Below are positions 1 through 8,224 of a DNA stretch of 64,000 nt, one piece after another. The notes under the pieces were generated by a model that was not told where the DNA came from, made no database searches, and saw nothing but the letters and a program-made list of their open reading frames with translations. Position 1 is the stretch's first letter, and each line of letters opens with the position of its first letter. Source of the DNA: Pseudomonas fluorescens. Its GTDB lineage: Bacteria; Pseudomonadota; Gammaproteobacteria; Pseudomonadales; Pseudomonadaceae. The stretch lies in assembly GCF_001648775.1 (NCBI RefSeq), contig NZ_LVEJ01000016.1, forward strand, positions 248,001 to 312,000, in the 5' to 3' direction. A program made the position numbers and the translations under genes.

Positions 1-70
1 AAAATGAGCCGAATAGGTTTCAGCCTTCCAGAATCGCCTCAGGAAAAAGGCCCGGTCGCACCCTGCTCAT

Positions 71-99
71 TTGCCCATAAACCCCCTATCTGCTAGTGT
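71..99 (+). promoter_or_regulatory. Candidate sigma-70 promoter for xseB-ispA
   Basis: TTGCCC at 71-76 is followed after exactly 17 bases by TAGTGT at 94-99. A TG dinucleotide one base before the -10 gives an extended -10 element. Transcription would start near 106, about 28 bases before the xseB ATG. This is inferred from the motif match only. Bases 1-70 hold no gene that I can recognise. Confidence 0.45.
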
Positions 100-133
100 C
101 GCGCCGGTTTAACGTCAACCGGAAATCGCCGCC

Positions 134-376
134 ATGGCCCGCAAAAAAGCTGCACTGGATTTCGAACAGTCCCTCGCCGACCTGCAAACATTGGTCGAGC
201 GTCTGGAGAACGGTGAATTGTCGCTGGAAGACTCGCTGACCGCTTTCGAGCAGGGCATCGGCCTGACCCGTGACTGCCAGGCAGCGCTGGCGCAAGCCGA
301 GCAGAAGGTGCAGGTGCTGCTGGAGCGCGATGGCGAACTCGCCGAGGAACCCTTCGACGCGGAACAGCCAGAATGA
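134..376 (+). CDS. xseB: Exodeoxyribonuclease VII small subunit
   Basis: This 80-residue protein is the small subunit of exonuclease VII, which associates in several copies with XseA to degrade single-stranded DNA into oligonucleotides in the cytoplasm. The sequence has the family layout: a short basic N-terminus, then DFEQSLADLQTLVERLE and a second helix with the LSLEDSLTAFEQG signature, ending in an acidic tail. The length is normal for the family. Its last four bases (ATGA, 373-376) overlap the ispA start, so the two genes are translationally coupled. The order xseB-ispA-dxs is common in gammaproteobacteria. Confidence 0.97.
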   Translation: MARKKAALDFEQSLADLQTLVERLENGELSLEDSLTAFEQGIGLTRDCQAALAQAEQKVQVLLERDGELAEEPFDAEQPE

Positions 377-1260
377 TCGCGGCGTACACGGCGACCAGCC
401 AGACCCGGGTCAATGCAGCGCTGGAAACTCTGTTCAATGCGCCGCTGCCGGAGTTGGCGCGGCTTTATGAAGCCATGCGCTACAGCGTGATGAACGGCGG
501 CAAACGCGTGCGTCCGCTGCTCGCCTATGCGGCGTGTGAAGCACTGGGTGGCAAGGCTGAGCAAGCCAACGGCGCGGCCTGCGCGGTTGAGTTGATCCAC
601 GCTTATTCGCTGGTGCACGACGATTTGCCGGCGATGGACGACGACGATTTACGCCGCGGCCAGCCGACCACCCACAAAAAATTCGATGAAGCCTGCGCGA
701 TTCTTGCCGGTGACGGTTTGCAGAGCCTGGCCTTCAGCGCCCTGCTCGATCCGCGCCTGAGCGATTGCAGCAGCGACATCCGCCTGCAAATGGTCACCGC
801 GCTGGCCCAGGCTGCAGGCCCGGCAGGCATGGTGGGAGGCCAAGCCATCGACCTCGGCTCGGTGGGTCTGAAACTCGATCAGAAAGCCCTCGAACAGATG
901 CACCGGCACAAGACCGGCGCGCTGATCGAAGTCAGCGTCAAACTCGGTGCGCTGGCCAGCGGTCGTGCCGAAAAGGACGAACTCAAGGCCCTGCAGACTT
1001 ATGCACAGGCGATCGGCCTAGCCTTTCAGGTGCAGGACGACATCCTCGACGTCGAAAGCGATACCGAAACCCTCGGTAAACGCCAGGGCGCCGACATCGC
1101 TCGGGACAAGCCGACCTACCCGGCGCTGCTCGGTCTCGACGCCGCCAAGACCTACGCGCTGGAACTGCGCGATCAGGCCCTGCACGCCCTGCGACCGTTT
1201 GACGCGGCAGCCGAGCCATTGCGTGAGCTGGCCCGGTATATCGTTGAGCGGCGCAACTGA
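373..1260 (+). CDS. ispA: (2E,6E)-farnesyl diphosphate synthase
   Basis: IspA condenses dimethylallyl and isopentenyl diphosphate to geranyl and then farnesyl diphosphate, the precursor of quinone side chains and undecaprenyl phosphate. The 295 residues carry both aspartate-rich motifs that bind magnesium-diphosphate: DDLPAMD at residues 83-89, followed by RRGQPTTHK, and DDILD at 222-226. The substrate-binding GGKRVRP segment is at 42-48. The gene starts inside the xseB stop and is followed 91 bases later by dxs, so precursor supply and chain elongation are probably co-expressed. Confidence 0.98.
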   Translation: MIAAYTATSQTRVNAALETLFNAPLPELARLYEAMRYSVMNGGKRVRPLLAYAACEALGGKAEQANGAACAVELIHAYSLVHDDLPAMDDDDLRRGQPTTHKKFDEACAILAGDGLQSLAFSALLDPRLSDCSSDIRLQMVTALAQAAGPAGMVGGQAIDLGSVGLKLDQKALEQMHRHKTGALIEVSVKLGALASGRAEKDELKALQTYAQAIGLAFQVQDDILDVESDTETLGKRQGADIARDKPTYPALLGLDAAKTYALELRDQALHALRPFDAAAEPLRELARYIVERRN

Positions 1261-1351
1261 CGGCGAATCAGCCAAAAAAGACCAACGCGTGGGCAGGGGG
1301 CGATGCATCAGGTAAACTGCCGCATCTTTTATACCTATAACGATTCGCCTG

Positions 1352-3250
1352 ATGCCCACGACGTTTCATGAGATTCCCCGCAAGCGCCCGACCACGCCCC
1401 TGCTCGACCGCGCGAATACGCCGGACGGCCTGCGCCGGTTAGGCGAAGCCGAGCTGGAAACCCTGGCCGATGAGTTGCGCCTGGAATTGCTCTACACGGT
1501 CGGCCAGACCGGTGGGCATTTCGGTGCCGGCCTGGGCGTGATCGAGCTGACCATCGCGTTGCATTACGTCTTCGACACGCCGGACGATCGTCTGCTGTGG
1601 GACGTCGGTCATCAGGCGTATCCGCACAAGATCCTCACCGGTCGCCGCGAGCGCATGGGCACCCTGCGCCAGAAGGACGGCATTGCTGCCTTCCCGCGTC
1701 GCGCCGAGAGCGAGTACGACACCTTTGGCGTCGGCCACTCCAGTACCTCGATCAGCGCTGCGCTGGGCATGGCGATTGCCGCCCGCCTGCAAAACAGTGA
1801 TCGCAAGGCGATTGCCGTGATCGGTGATGGCGCGTTGACCGCCGGTATGGCTTTCGAGGCGCTGAACCATGCGCCGGAAGTCAACGCCAACATGCTGGTG
1901 ATCCTCAACGACAACGACATGTCGATCTCGCGCAATGTCGGCGGCCTGTCGAATTATCTGGCGAAGATTCTTTCCAGCCGTACTTACGCGAGCATGCGTG
2001 AAGGCAGCAAGAAAGTCCTGTCGCGCCTGCCCGGCGCCTGGGAAATCGCCCGTCGCACCGAAGAGTACGCCAAAGGCATGCTGGTCCCCGGCACCCTGTT
2101 CGAAGAGCTGGGCTGGAACTACATCGGCCCGATCGACGGCCACGACCTGCCAACGCTGATCGCCACGCTGCGTAACATGCGCGATCTGAAAGGCCCGCAG
2201 TTCCTGCACATCGTCACCAAGAAAGGTAAAGGCTTCGCCCCGGCGGAAGTCGACCCGATCGGTTACCACGCCATCACCAAACTGGAACCACTGGACGCTC
2301 CGGCCGCTGCGCCGAAGAAAGCCGGCGGGCCGAAGTATTCGGCGGTGTTCGGTGAGTGGCTGTGCGATATGGCGGCGGCTGACCCGCGTCTGGTCGGGAT
2401 TACCCCGGCGATGAAGGAAGGCTCGGACCTGGTGGCGTTCAGCGAACGTTTCCCGCTGCGCTACTTCGACGTGGCGATTGCCGAGCAACACGCGGTGACG
2501 TTCGCCGCCGGCATGGCCTGCGAAGGCGCAAAACCGGTGGTGGCGATCTACTCGACGTTCCTCCAGCGCGGATATGACCAGCTCGTCCATGATGTGGCGG
2601 TGCAGAACCTCGACGTGCTGTTCGCCATCGACCGTGCCGGCCTGGTTGGCGAAGACGGCCCGACCCATGCCGGCAGCTTCGATCTGTCGTACCTGCGCTG
2701 CATCCCGGGCATGGTCATCATGACCCCGAGCGATGAAAACGAATTGCGCAAAATGCTCACCACCGGCCATCTGTACAACGGCCCGGCGGCTGTGCGTTAT
2801 CCACGCGGTAGCGGCCCGAATGCGACCATTGAGAAAGATCTTGAGCCGATTGAAATCGGTAAAGGCATCGTCCGTCGTCAGGGCAGCAAAGTGGCCTTGC
2901 TGGTGTTCGGCGTGCAACTGGCCGAGGCGCTGAAAGTCGCTGAAAAGCTGGATGCCAGCGTGGTCGATATGCGCTTCGTCAAACCGCTCGACGAAGAACT
3001 GGTGCGCGAGATTGCCGGCAGCCATGAGTTGCTGGTAACCATCGAAGAGAACGCGATCATGGGCGGCGCCGGTGGTGCGGTCAGCGAATTCCTTGCGCGG
3101 GAGAACATCCTCAAGTCGATGCTGCATCTGGGCTTGCCTGATGTTTACGTCGAACACGCCAAGCCTGCGCAAATGCTGGCCGAGTGCGGGCTGGATGAGG
3201 CCGGGATCGAGTCGTCGATTCGTCAGCGTTTGGCCTTACTCGACAAATAA
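1352..3250 (+). CDS. dxs: 1-deoxy-D-xylulose-5-phosphate synthase
   Basis: Dxs is the thiamine-diphosphate enzyme that joins pyruvate and glyceraldehyde 3-phosphate in the first step of the MEP isoprenoid pathway. The 632-residue protein has the expected three-domain layout. The thiamine-diphosphate motif begins with GDG at 158-160 and ends in an Asn about 20 residues later. The catalytic Glu of the AEQHAV segment is near residue 378, and a transketolase C-terminal domain follows. The length fits the family (about 620-640). The start ATG follows a short gap after ispA. A REP pair lies directly downstream. Confidence 0.98.
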   Translation: MPTTFHEIPRKRPTTPLLDRANTPDGLRRLGEAELETLADELRLELLYTVGQTGGHFGAGLGVIELTIALHYVFDTPDDRLLWDVGHQAYPHKILTGRRERMGTLRQKDGIAAFPRRAESEYDTFGVGHSSTSISAALGMAIAARLQNSDRKAIAVIGDGALTAGMAFEALNHAPEVNANMLVILNDNDMSISRNVGGLSNYLAKILSSRTYASMREGSKKVLSRLPGAWEIARRTEEYAKGMLVPGTLFEELGWNYIGPIDGHDLPTLIATLRNMRDLKGPQFLHIVTKKGKGFAPAEVDPIGYHAITKLEPLDAPAAAPKKAGGPKYSAVFGEWLCDMAAADPRLVGITPAMKEGSDLVAFSERFPLRYFDVAIAEQHAVTFAAGMACEGAKPVVAIYSTFLQRGYDQLVHDVAVQNLDVLFAIDRAGLVGEDGPTHAGSFDLSYLRCIPGMVIMTPSDENELRKMLTTGHLYNGPAAVRYPRGSGPNATIEKDLEPIEIGKGIVRRQGSKVALLVFGVQLAEALKVAEKLDASVVDMRFVKPLDEELVREIAGSHELLVTIEENAIMGGAGGAVSEFLARENILKSMLHLGLPDVYVEHAKPAQMLAECGLDEAGIESSIRQRLALLDK

Positions 3251-3263
3251 ACGCAATACCCTT

Positions 3264-3350
3264 GTGGGAGCGAGCCTGCTCGCGAAAGCGGACTGTCAGT
3301 CGACTCATTTTTGACTGACACACCGTCTTCGCGAGCAAGCTCGCTCCCAC
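3264..3350. repeat. REP pair (REPIN), arms facing inward, 41-base spacer
   Basis: A 23-base palindromic REP unit beginning GTGGGAGCGAGC (3264-3286) is followed by its inverted copy (3328-3350). The 41-base spacer itself contains an inverted TGTCAGT/ACTGACA, so the whole element can fold into one long hairpin. It sits between the dxs stop and the BtuB-like gene. Confidence 0.9.
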
Positions 3351-3389
3351 ATTTGATTTGTGTACACCTGAAACACCAGTGGACTGTCC

Positions 3390-5273
3390 ATGAAACTCTC
3401 GCGCCTAGCCCTGCCCTTCTTCCTGCTGCCAACCGCCAACGCCCTCGCCGATACCTTCGAACGTGATCAGGCGCTGAAACTGCCCGACACGCTGATCAGC
3501 GCCAACCGTCAGGTCGAAGCCCGCAACGACAGCAGCGCCGCCAACACCGTGTTCACCCGCGCAGACATCGACCGCCTGCAACCGAGCGACGTGCCGGACT
3601 TGCTGCGTCGCGTCCCCGGCGTGCAAGTGGCGCAGACCGGCGGGCGCGGCAGTCTGCCGGGGATCTACATTCGCGGCACGCAGTCGGCGCAGAGCCTGGT
3701 GCTGGTCGACGGCCAGCGCATCGGCAGCTCGACCTCCGGCGACAGCAATCTGCAGCATCTGAACATCGAGCAGATCGAGCGAGTGGAAGTGCTGCGCGGT
3801 TCGCGTTCGGTGATTTACGGCAGCGATGCGATTGGCGGGGTGATTCAGATTTTCACCCGGCGCGGCACCGAGCAAGGCTTGCAGCCACGGATGCACGTCG
3901 GTTTTGGCAGTAACCAGACCTGGGAGCGCAGCGTTGGCTTGTCCGGCGGCGATGAGCAAACCCGTTTCAATCTCGGCGCCAGCCTCGATGAAACTGCCGG
4001 GATTGACCGCACTAACGAGTCATACCCAAGCGATGGCGATCATGATGCCTATCGCAACAAATCGATCAGCCTGAGCCTCAGCCATGCGCTGACCGATGAC
4101 ATCGAAATCGGCGCCAATCTGCTGGATAACCGTGGCAAGAGCGAGTTCGACAACCCGTTCGGCCGCTTCGACATGAACACGTTCGAGTCGGTGCAACAGC
4201 AGCCGTACAGCGATTTCAACGTCAGTAGCGTCAGCAGTTACGTCGATGCGCGGGTCAACGAAACCTGGAAAACCCGCGTCGAGTTCGGCCATACCGAGAA
4301 CCGCGAAAAGACCCTCGACAAGCTCAGCGACGAGCGCACGGTGTTCAACACCTACCGTGACTCGGTGAACTGGCAGAACGACCTGACGCTGGACCCGCGC
4401 AACAGCCTGATACTCGGTGGCGACTGGTACGAAGATCGGGTCAACAGTAGCACCGCATTCGATGAGGACAGCCGCTGGAACCGTGCCGCCTTCATCCAGC
4501 ATCGTTATCAGGCTGACAGCTTTTCCACCGAGCTGGGCCTGCGCCATGACGATAACCAGCAGTTTGGCAGCCAGAACACCTGGAGCGGCACGTTCACCCT
4601 GCCGTTGAACCCGGACAATGATCTGTTGCTGAGCTACAGCGAAGGCTTCCGCGCGCCGACCTTCAACGACCTGTACTACCCGGACTTCAGTAACCCGGAT
4701 CTGAAACCGGAAACCTCGAAAAGCTACGAGCTGCAATGGCGCAGCCAGTTGAGCGACAGCAGCCGCCTGGAAGCGTCGATTTACCGTACCGACCTGGAAG
4801 ACGCGATCATCTTCGGCAGCCATTCACGTCCGGAGAACGTAGCTTCGGCGCGAATCAACGGTTTCGAAGCAGCGCTGAAGCAGGAACTGTTCGACTGGCA
4901 GAGCAACCTTGGTGTTTCGATCATCGATCCACGCGATCGCGATACCGGGCACACCTTGGCACGGCGTGCGCGGCGCACGGTGAGTTGGGATCTGGATCGT
5001 CAGTTTGACCAGATCAGACTCGGCGCCAGTTGGCAGGCGGTCAGCAGCAGCTATGACGATCTGAAAAATGAAAACCCGCTGGGTGGTTATGCGTTGTTCG
5101 GCTTGCGCAGCAGTTGGGCGCTGAACCGCGAGATCAAGCTGGATTTGAAAGTGGATAACGTTTTCGACAAAGGCTACAGCCGGGCGAATTACAGCTATGA
5201 CGGCAGTCAGTATGGTTATCGTGAGGAAGGTCGGGCGTGGATGTTTGGGGTCACCTGGACTCCCCAGCTTTGA
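3390..5273 (+). CDS. btuB: TonB-dependent outer-membrane receptor, BtuB-like (cobalamin/corrinoid)
   Basis: This is a 627-residue outer-membrane receptor. A Sec signal peptide ends near residue 20 (NALA), and a TonB box-like DTLISANR follows near residue 31. The plug domain has the BtuB-type order DVPDLLRRVPGV, IYIRGTQS, LVLVDGQRI and YGSDAIGGVIQI. A 22-strand barrel ends in an aromatic-rich C-terminus (WMFGVTWTPQL). The plug matches E. coli BtuB most closely among receptors I know, and the convergent neighbour is BtuF-like, which supports cobalamin uptake. Only 139 bases, mostly a REP pair, separate it from dxs, so there is no room for a typical cobalamin riboswitch. The substrate is inferred. 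Confidence 0.8.
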   Translation: MKLSRLALPFFLLPTANALADTFERDQALKLPDTLISANRQVEARNDSSAANTVFTRADIDRLQPSDVPDLLRRVPGVQVAQTGGRGSLPGIYIRGTQSAQSLVLVDGQRIGSSTSGDSNLQHLNIEQIERVEVLRGSRSVIYGSDAIGGVIQIFTRRGTEQGLQPRMHVGFGSNQTWERSVGLSGGDEQTRFNLGASLDETAGIDRTNESYPSDGDHDAYRNKSISLSLSHALTDDIEIGANLLDNRGKSEFDNPFGRFDMNTFESVQQQPYSDFNVSSVSSYVDARVNETWKTRVEFGHTENREKTLDKLSDERTVFNTYRDSVNWQNDLTLDPRNSLILGGDWYEDRVNSSTAFDEDSRWNRAAFIQHRYQADSFSTELGLRHDDNQQFGSQNTWSGTFTLPLNPDNDLLLSYSEGFRAPTFNDLYYPDFSNPDLKPETSKSYELQWRSQLSDSSRLEASIYRTDLEDAIIFGSHSRPENVASARINGFEAALKQELFDWQSNLGVSIIDPRDRDTGHTLARRARRTVSWDLDRQFDQIRLGASWQAVSSSYDDLKNENPLGGYALFGLRSSWALNREIKLDLKVDNVFDKGYSRANYSYDGSQYGYREEGRAWMFGVTWTPQL

Positions 5274-5302
5274 TTTGAATCTTCGGTGATTTGACTGGCC
5301 CC

Positions 5303-5365
5303 TTCGCGAGCAGGCTCGCTCCCACATTTGGAATGCAATCCCCTGTGTGCGAGCCTGCTCGCGAA
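5303..5365. repeat. REP pair, arms facing outward, 19-base spacer
   Basis: An inverted REP unit (5303-5325) is followed after 19 bases by a forward unit (5345-5365). The second unit reads GTGTGCGAGC, so it lacks two bases of the usual GTGGGAGCGAGC arm. The pair lies between the convergent btuB-like and btuF-like genes and may act as a shared transcript end. Confidence 0.85.
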
Positions 5366-5380
5366 GAAGTCACACCGGTT

Positions 5381-6181
5381 TCAGCGGTCAGGCGCGATCA
5401 ATTGGCAGAGTTTGGCGGTGGCATCGATCATTTGGCCGCTTGGGCGCTCAAGGCCTTTATCGGTAACCAACAGTAGTTTTCCCTGCTTCACTGCTGCTAC
5501 CTGCGGCCAGGTTTTCCACGCATCGAGTTGCGCCTGATCCCCCGCCAGAATCACCTCAGGATCACGCTGCAACACCGCCTCGATACTCACCTGCGGCGCC
5601 GGTAGACTCAGGTCGGCGAACACATTACGCGCGCCACACACCTCTAGCGCATCACTGATGATCTGCCCGCCACCGACGGTGTACAGCGGCTTGTCCCACA
5701 CCTGATAAAACACCCGCAAGGGCACTTCCCGGTGATAGCGCTGGCGTAGGTCGGTGAGTGTTTGCCGCAGATCTGTAGCCAGTTTCAGCCCACGTTCAGG
5801 CCTGCCCAATTGCGTGGCAATGGCTTCTATCTGCATGGAGAGTTGATCTAACGAATGCGATTCGGCGACGAAGATCGGAATGCCCAGACGCTTCAGTTGA
5901 TCACGCTGCGCCGGGCCGACACTGCCGGGCCAGAGCAACAACAGGTCAGGTTTGAGGCTGAGCAACTGCTCCATGTCGAGCTGGCCATAGCGCCCAACCG
6001 ACGGCACATTGGCAATCTCGGCAGGACGCTCACCGGCATCCAGCACGCCGACCAACAAGTCAGCCGAATCCAGCTCGACAACGATTTCAGAAAGGGACGG
6101 CGCGAGGCTGACCACCCGCAGGTTCGCCAGCACCGGAGCCGAGACGGCCAGCAGCAGAAGCGCCAGCCAGAGAAGGCGCAT
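5381..6181 (-). CDS. btuF: Periplasmic cobalamin-binding protein, BtuF-like
   Basis: This 266-residue protein starts with a Sec signal peptide (MRLLWLALLLLAVSAPVLA) followed by the class III solute-binding fold. It has RVVSLAPSLSEIVVELD, then VGVLDAGERPAEIANVPSVG, then a LLSLKPDLLLLW segment, a long linking helix, and YQVWDKPLYTVGGGQIISD in the C-terminal lobe, all typical of BtuF-type proteins. It would deliver corrinoids to an inner-membrane ABC transporter, which is not encoded here. The start at 6181 shares one base with the stop of the upstream membrane protein (TGATG). A 57-residue in-frame extension upstream was rejected because it would bury the signal peptide. Confidence 0.82.
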   Translation of the reverse strand: MRLLWLALLLLAVSAPVLANLRVVSLAPSLSEIVVELDSADLLVGVLDAGERPAEIANVPSVGRYGQLDMEQLLSLKPDLLLLWPGSVGPAQRDQLKRLGIPIFVAESHSLDQLSMQIEAIATQLGRPERGLKLATDLRQTLTDLRQRYHREVPLRVFYQVWDKPLYTVGGGQIISDALEVCGARNVFADLSLPAPQVSIEAVLQRDPEVILAGDQAQLDAWKTWPQVAAVKQGKLLLVTDKGLERPSGQMIDATAKLCQLIAPDR

Positions 6182-6600
6182 CAGCCGAGTTGACGCGGGA
6201 TACGGTAAAGATAGAACAGCACTGCTGTGGACAACGCCAGCAGCATCAGCGGCACGGCTTCGAGGCCGACAAACACCGCCAGTGCGCCGATCCACGCCGG
6301 CAACGCTGCCGCGAGAAAAGCCGTGCGACGACGTGCTGCGAGAGCAATCCACGCTGCCGGCTCATCCGGGGTATCGAGGGCTTTTTGTGTGGCGATCAGT
6401 GCATGTTTGTAGCGGCTGAAAAACTTCAGGCTGACAAACATCGACGCCACGCCGGCAATAAAGAACGGCATCGCCAGCACTGGCAGAATCCCTTCGCCCT
6501 GACCGAACAGGGCGTTGAGCACGAACAGCGGCAGCAGCGCCAGTGCGAGGTATTTCCACCAATCGACCGACAACCGGCGCCGCACCTGACCGCGGGTCAC
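6181..6600 (-). CDS. Small inner-membrane protein of unknown function
   Basis: The 139-residue product has about four predicted membrane helices: roughly residues 15-33, 37-58, 95-112 and 114-133. A short charged cytoplasmic stretch with RYKHALIATQKAL lies between the two hairpins. I do not recognise a family. It starts with GTG overlapping the ribA stop (GTGA, 6597-6600), and its own stop overlaps the btuF-like start. It is therefore the middle gene of a tightly coupled ribA / membrane protein / btuF-like operon. Whether it assists cofactor or corrinoid transport is unknown. Confidence 0.85.
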   Translation of the reverse strand: MTRGQVRRRLSVDWWKYLALALLPLFVLNALFGQGEGILPVLAMPFFIAGVASMFVSLKFFSRYKHALIATQKALDTPDEPAAWIALAARRRTAFLAAALPAWIGALAVFVGLEAVPLMLLALSTAVLFYLYRIPRQLG

Positions 6601-7214
6601 GCGCGGTCGACCTCGCCCTGATGCTCATTGCCCATCATGTGGTCGAGCTTGCTGGCCTTGGTCGCCAGATAGAGTTTGTTGTGCGGATTGTGGCCGGTGT
6701 GCAGCGGCACGCGCTCGGCGACGGTGATGCCCATGTCGGTCAACGCCTTGACCTTGCGCGGGTTGTTGGTCATCAGCCGCAGGGATTTCACGCCCAGATG
6801 CTCAAGCATCGGCAGGCACATCGCGTAGTCACGCTGATCGGCGGCAAAGCCCAGACGTTCGTTGGCTTCAACGGTGTCGGCGCCGCCGTCCTGCAACTCA
6901 TAGGCGCGGATCTTGTTCAGCAGGCCGATGCCGCGACCTTCCTGACGCAGATACAGCAACACGCCACGGCCCTCGCGGGCGATGGCTTTGAGGGCGCCTT
7001 CCAGCTGCGAGCCGCAGTCGCAGCGCTGGCTGAACAAGGCATCGCCGGTCAGGCATTCGGAGTGCAAACGGCCGAGTACCGGGGCGCCGTCGGCGAATTC
7101 ACCCAGGCTCAGCACGACGTGCTCGCGGCCGGTGGCTTCATCGAGAAAACCGTGCATGGTGAATTGCGCAAAAGGCGTTGGCAGCTTGGAAGCGGCGACA
7201 AAGACGACAGGCAC
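6597..7214 (-). CDS. ribA: GTP cyclohydrolase II
   Basis: RibA opens the imidazole ring of GTP to give the pyrimidine that starts riboflavin synthesis. The 205-residue protein matches stand-alone RibA. The zinc site is HSECLTGDALFSQRCDCG (three Cys), followed by the LRQEGRGIGL catalytic/diphosphate segment, GADTVEANERLGFAADQRDY and MTNNPRKV. All the residues that are missing in the RibB fusion at 10774-11865 are present here, so this is the working cyclohydrolase of the window. It heads a three-gene operon and is transcribed separately from the main rib cluster. Confidence 0.97.
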   Translation of the reverse strand: MPVVFVAASKLPTPFAQFTMHGFLDEATGREHVVLSLGEFADGAPVLGRLHSECLTGDALFSQRCDCGSQLEGALKAIAREGRGVLLYLRQEGRGIGLLNKIRAYELQDGGADTVEANERLGFAADQRDYAMCLPMLEHLGVKSLRLMTNNPRKVKALTDMGITVAERVPLHTGHNPHNKLYLATKASKLDHMMGNEHQGEVDRA

Positions 7215-7310
7215 CGGTGTGCTCCTGATCTAAAGAGTCTGAAAATTCGCAGGCCGGCATTGTAACAGCAGGTTCCTACAGACGCTTAGGCTGAATTATC
7301 GGGCATAACG

Positions 7311-7325
7311 ATCAAAAAGTTTGAT
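7311..7325. promoter_or_regulatory. Inverted repeat upstream of ribA, possible operator
   Basis: ATCAAAAAGTTTGAT is a perfect 6-3-6 inverted repeat lying about 97 bases upstream of the ribA start. A second, imperfect match extends the symmetry a few bases outward (CATAACG on one side, AACTA on the other). The regulator is unknown. The gap between ribA and the next gene (7215-7449) also holds a REP pair and nothing else that I can name. Confidence 0.3.
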
Positions 7326-7350
7326 AACTACTGAGTTGCCTCGATCCCCT

Positions 7351-7437
7351 GTGGGAGCGAGCCTGCTCGCGAAGGCGTCATGTCCATCGCCCCAATGCTG
7401 ACTGAACCACCGCTTTCGCGAGCAAGCTCGCTCCCAC
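7351..7437. repeat. REP pair (REPIN), arms facing inward, 41-base spacer
   Basis: Forward REP unit at 7351-7373 and inverted unit at 7415-7437, with 41 bases between them. It lies between ribA and the 3' end of the solute-binding protein gene, which reads toward it. Confidence 0.9.
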
Positions 7438-7449
7438 AGGGGTAAGTGG

Positions 7450-8187
7450 TCAGTTCGAGGTGAACGGATACGGCTGCTTCCACTTCTCGAAGATCGGCTT
7501 TAGCTCACCGCTCTTCACCAACTGCTCCATGCGCTGGTCATACAGCGCCATCAGCGCCCGCGCCTGAGTCGTGTCGGCGAAGCCGAGAAACAGCGGCAAC
7601 TCGGCCAAGTGTGAATAACGATACTGGGATGGATCAGCTGCGGTTTTCACCACCGCTTCAATCTCGGTCAGTGCATCGATGTAGTAATCCGCCCGCCCCT
7701 GCTTGAGCATCAACAGAATCCCGGTACGGCGTTCGATCTGGTTGTAACGCTTGATGTTCGGCAGGTAGTTTTCATAGCGATAACCGCGCACCCAGGCCAG
7801 CCGATACTTGCCCAGCGTCGCCTGGGTGGGCGAAGGATTGCTCGCCAGACCCAACGCATAGATGTGGTCGGAATCAAAATTCCAGTGCGGATACAGGACC
7901 TGCTCGGCTTCATCGCGATAGGAGCCGACCAGCGCGTCGACCTCCTTCAACTGCACCAGACCGACCGAACGGGTGTATGGCACGGTGCGGATATCCAGCT
8001 TGACCCCGACCGGTTCGAACACCTTGCGCAGCACGTCCCAGCCCAGGCCATGGCCGTCGGCGGCGGTGTAGTCTTCCCAGTCTTCGCTGGCCAGATGGAT
8101 GACCGCCGGCGTCGGCGCAGCTTCCTGCGCACCGGCCACGGTACTCAGCAAAGCCAAAACCACTAGCGCCAACCAGCGTCGAGCCAT
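7450..8187 (-). CDS. Periplasmic solute-binding protein (SBP family 3-like)
   Basis: This 245-residue protein has a signal peptide (MARRWLALVVLALLSTVAGAQ) and a family 3 amino-acid-type binding fold with GLGWDVLRKVFEPVGVKLDIRTVPYTRSV, VDALVGSYRDE and ILLMLKQGRADYYIDALTEIE. No permease or ATPase is adjacent. Such orphan binding proteins in pseudomonads can act as sensors or serve distant transporters. The ATG at 8187 is chosen because GAGGGG sits seven bases upstream. A GTG five codons earlier (8202) is possible. The gene follows pgpA closely and may be the last gene of the rib cluster transcript. Confidence 0.8.
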   Translation of the reverse strand: MARRWLALVVLALLSTVAGAQEAAPTPAVIHLASEDWEDYTAADGHGLGWDVLRKVFEPVGVKLDIRTVPYTRSVGLVQLKEVDALVGSYRDEAEQVLYPHWNFDSDHIYALGLASNPSPTQATLGKYRLAWVRGYRYENYLPNIKRYNQIERRTGILLMLKQGRADYYIDALTEIEAVVKTAADPSQYRYSHLAELPLFLGFADTTQARALMALYDQRMEQLVKSGELKPIFEKWKQPYPFTSN

Positions 8188-8224
8188 CCCTTGTCCCCTC
8201 ACTTGCCCCTGATATCCCTTGGAA

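Noticed and set aside
1439..3172. 577-codon open frame opposite dxs
   Set aside because: It is entirely antisense to a complete, well-conserved dxs and has no recognisable domain. Long antisense frames are expected at this GC content.
8188..8202. GTG start at 8202 for the solute-binding protein
   Set aside because: Its Shine-Dalgarno spacing is too short (about three bases), whereas the ATG at 8187 has GAGGGG seven bases upstream.
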